This document shows positions 5,402-6,086 of a stretch of DNA of 6,086 nucleotides, in pieces. Numbering within the stretch: the stretch's first letter is position 1; each line of letters starts with the position of its first letter. Both the position numbers and the translations under genes were made by a program. The notes beneath the pieces were generated by a model. The model ran no database searches and was not told the origin of the DNA. It saw only the letters and a list, made by a program, of their open reading frames with translations. This DNA comes from Pseudomonadota bacterium (GTDB lineage Bacteria > Pseudomonadota > Alphaproteobacteria > Rickettsiales > UBA1997): NCBI GenBank assembly GCA_009921385.1, contig RFXY01000066.1:1-6086 (forward strand). The letters run 5' to 3'.

Positions 5402-5638
5402 ACCAAACCAACAACATATCTTTGCATCGATTGATGCCTTCTCTATAACTGGCATTGGTTGCGATTGCGCATTGGTTGATGCATCTTGCGGTATTAAAGG
5501 CTTTGTAATTGCTTTGGGAATTGCATTTACAAAACCCTCATTAGGAATTTTATTTTCTTCTTTTGCTATTGCTAAAATTTGAGGCATAACCGATTCGGCA
5601 ATTTTTTTGTTAATTCTTTTATACCTCTCAAAGTAAGC
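5393..5638 (-). CDS. Continuation of the His/Cys-rich gene in the -1 frame, ending CCWFGLC
   Basis: This frame is open from 5638 to a TAG at 5395-5393. Joining it to the upstream frame at A_AAA_AAA (5608-5602) gives ...RGIKELTKK followed by IAESVMPQILAIAKEENKIP, then a Pro/Ala/Gln-rich stretch (PLIPQDASTNAQSQPMP) and the end DAKICCWFGLC. The joined visible product is 230 residues. Ending with a second cysteine cluster, like the CC pairs of the His-rich segment, supports one gene. An ATG at 5587 could start a separate 64-residue product, but no ribosome site precedes it, and IAESV upstream reads as natural continuation of a helix. The 3' end overlaps folC by nine bases, tail to tail. Confidence 0.5.
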   Translation of the reverse strand, partial: AYFERYKRINKKIAESVMPQILAIAKEENKIPNEGFVNAIPKAITKPLIPQDASTNAQSQPMPVIEKASIDAKICCWFGLC

Positions 5639-6086
5639 TTAAAATCTTGAGCCCCTTTGCCAAGCAACTTTCTATTTAAAACATCTAAATACCGATTGCC
5701 ATTGTATAAATTTGGATTAGCATAAGATGGTAGTTGCGATTTAAACTGCTCAATATCAGCGGGCATCGCAAATTCTTGTCGACCGCAACAACCATTGCCG
5801 TGGCTGTGACCATGGCAGTGAACTTGGCCGTGAACTTGGCCGTTACCATGACCGTGACTATGGCCGTGGCTGTGACCACCACAACAAACATTATAATGTT
5901 CGCAATCATTGCTATGACCGTCGTGACCATGACCGTGACCGTGCTCATGACCGTGCCCGTGCCCATAAGTATTTTCGGTTGCCAATTCTTGTTGCACTAT
6001 TCTATAACAAGCAAGCAATTGTTGAGCTTTAATATATTTGCCGTAATATTCTTTTGATTTTGGCCGAAATGCAGAAAAAAAGGCAC
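5572..6086 (-). CDS. Histidine/cysteine-rich putative metal-binding protein, 5'-partial, frame broken near its 3' end
   Basis: The frame is open from the window edge (first full codon at 6084-6082) to a TAG at 5574-5572, giving 170 visible residues, so the start lies outside. An apparent TTG start at 6018 is not needed, since coding continues upstream as AFFSAFRPKSKEYYGKYIK. Layout: a basic/aromatic helix-like stretch of about 40 residues; a Gly-His segment (61 residues, 19 His, 6 Cys) with runs such as GHGHGHEHGHGHGH, NVCCGGHSHGHSHGHG and CHGHSHGNGCCG; then an ordinary globular-looking part with PSYANPNLYNGNRYLDVLN and LLGKGAQDFKLTLRGIKELT. The last residues (LPNRLCLKF) probably reflect a frame break at A7 (5602-5608). 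Dense Gly-His/Cys-Cys runs in known proteins (HypB, SlyD, ZIP and CDF transporters) bind Ni, Zn or Cu, so metal binding or storage is inferred. I do not recognise the family, and no signal peptide can be judged. Confidence 0.65.
   Translation of the reverse strand, partial: AFFSAFRPKSKEYYGKYIKAQQLLACYRIVQQELATENTYGHGHGHEHGHGHGHDGHSNDCEHYNVCCGGHSHGHSHGHGNGQVHGQVHCHGHSHGNGCCGRQEFAMPADIEQFKSQLPSYANPNLYNGNRYLDVLNRKLLGKGAQDFKLTLRGIKELTKKLPNRLCLKF
5602..5608 (-). other. Slippery heptamer A_AAA_AAA at the frame break
   Basis: On the minus strand the upstream frame reads ACA AAA AAA TTG, so the seven A residues sit in exactly the phase (X_XXY_YYZ) of canonical -1 slippery sites, as in dnaX (A_AAA_AAG). 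A one-base backward slip yields ...TKK-IAESV and opens the downstream frame. A purine-rich GAGAGG (complement of 5624-5629) lies 15 bases upstream, a little farther than the internal Shine-Dalgarno stimulator of dnaX. Only a weak hairpin (ATTGC/GCAAT) is seen downstream. Transcriptional slippage on the A run, a true indel or an assembly error would look the same. Confidence 0.45.
5782..5964 (-). repeat. Degenerate Gly-His codon repeat tract with internal direct repeats
   Basis: The His-rich segment is built of degenerate GGNCAY hexamers. It contains an exact 12-bp tandem duplication, GTGAACTTGGCC on the plus strand at 5818-5829 and 5830-5841, encoding GQVH twice, and an exact 16-bp direct repeat, GCCGTGGCTGTGACCA at 5797-5812 and 5863-5878 (66 bp apart, in frame). 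All repeat units are multiples of three in spacing, so length changes would keep the frame. The tract is G+C-richer than its surroundings and probably changes length by replication slippage. Confidence 0.75.

Noticed and set aside
5396..5407. C-terminal prenylation (CaaX) signal in CCWFGLC
   Set aside because: CaaX needs Cys at the fourth position from the end; the last four residues are FGLC, so it does not fit.
5782..5964. CRISPR array or non-coding satellite
   Set aside because: Repeats are short, irregular and multiples of three, with no spacers of constant length; they are explained by Gly-His codons.
6016..6018. TTG at 6018 as the start of the His-rich protein
   Set aside because: The same frame is open for 22 more codons to the window edge with natural-looking sequence and no ribosome site at the TTG, so the gene is 5'-truncated by the window.
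5734..6057. Plus-strand ORF of Thr/Val/Ala repeats opposite the His-rich tract
   Set aside because: Its MTVTV-like repeats are the antisense reading of Gly-His codons; the minus-strand frame makes better sense and continues on both sides.

Overview
The window looks like chromosome from an AT-rich alphaproteobacterium, possibly a host-associated lineage of the Rickettsiales or Holosporales kind. The grounds are the low G+C content, a DUF2628 membrane protein directly before hisH (a pairing I associate with alphaproteobacterial histidine loci), almost no Shine-Dalgarno sequences, and short decayed or palindromic elements between genes. The taxonomic call is an inference; no rRNA gene is present to test it.

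Left edge (1-216): the C-terminal end of a gene that starts outside the window, whose sequence recalls a short domain I know mainly from giant-virus proteins. A 9-bp inverted repeat and the leader of the next gene follow. Positions 217-3720 hold seven tightly packed plus-strand genes that look like one operon: rpmI (L35), rplT (L20), a DUF2628 membrane protein, hisH, nadA, thiS and a YggS/PLP-homeostasis gene that starts with TTG. Gaps are 24, 6, -4, 15, 2 and 5 bases. The usual partners of these genes (infC, pheST, hisA/hisF, nadB/nadC, thiG) are absent, so the operon joins two translation genes to one gene each from the histidine, NAD, thiamine and B6 pathways.

Middle (3721-4111): a minus-strand C-terminal gene remnant, then a 194-bp foldback (MITE-like) element with IS26-like tips at 3807-4000. 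A tRNA-Arg(ACG) with encoded CCA begins five bases after the element. The element carries a perfect TATAAT at a suitable distance to drive the tRNA. Next is folC (4112-5401), encoding dihydrofolate/folylpolyglutamate synthase.

Right edge (5393-6086, minus strand): a gene converging on folC and open to the window edge. It encodes a protein with a dense Gly-His/Cys segment (19 His and 6 Cys in 61 residues). Its coding frame breaks at an in-frame A_AAA_AAA heptamer, and a -1 shift there restores 69 further plausible residues ending in CCWFGLC. This is either a programmed or slippage frameshift or a young pseudogene. It and the foldback element are the most unusual things here. I see no complete defence system, CRISPR array or prophage.
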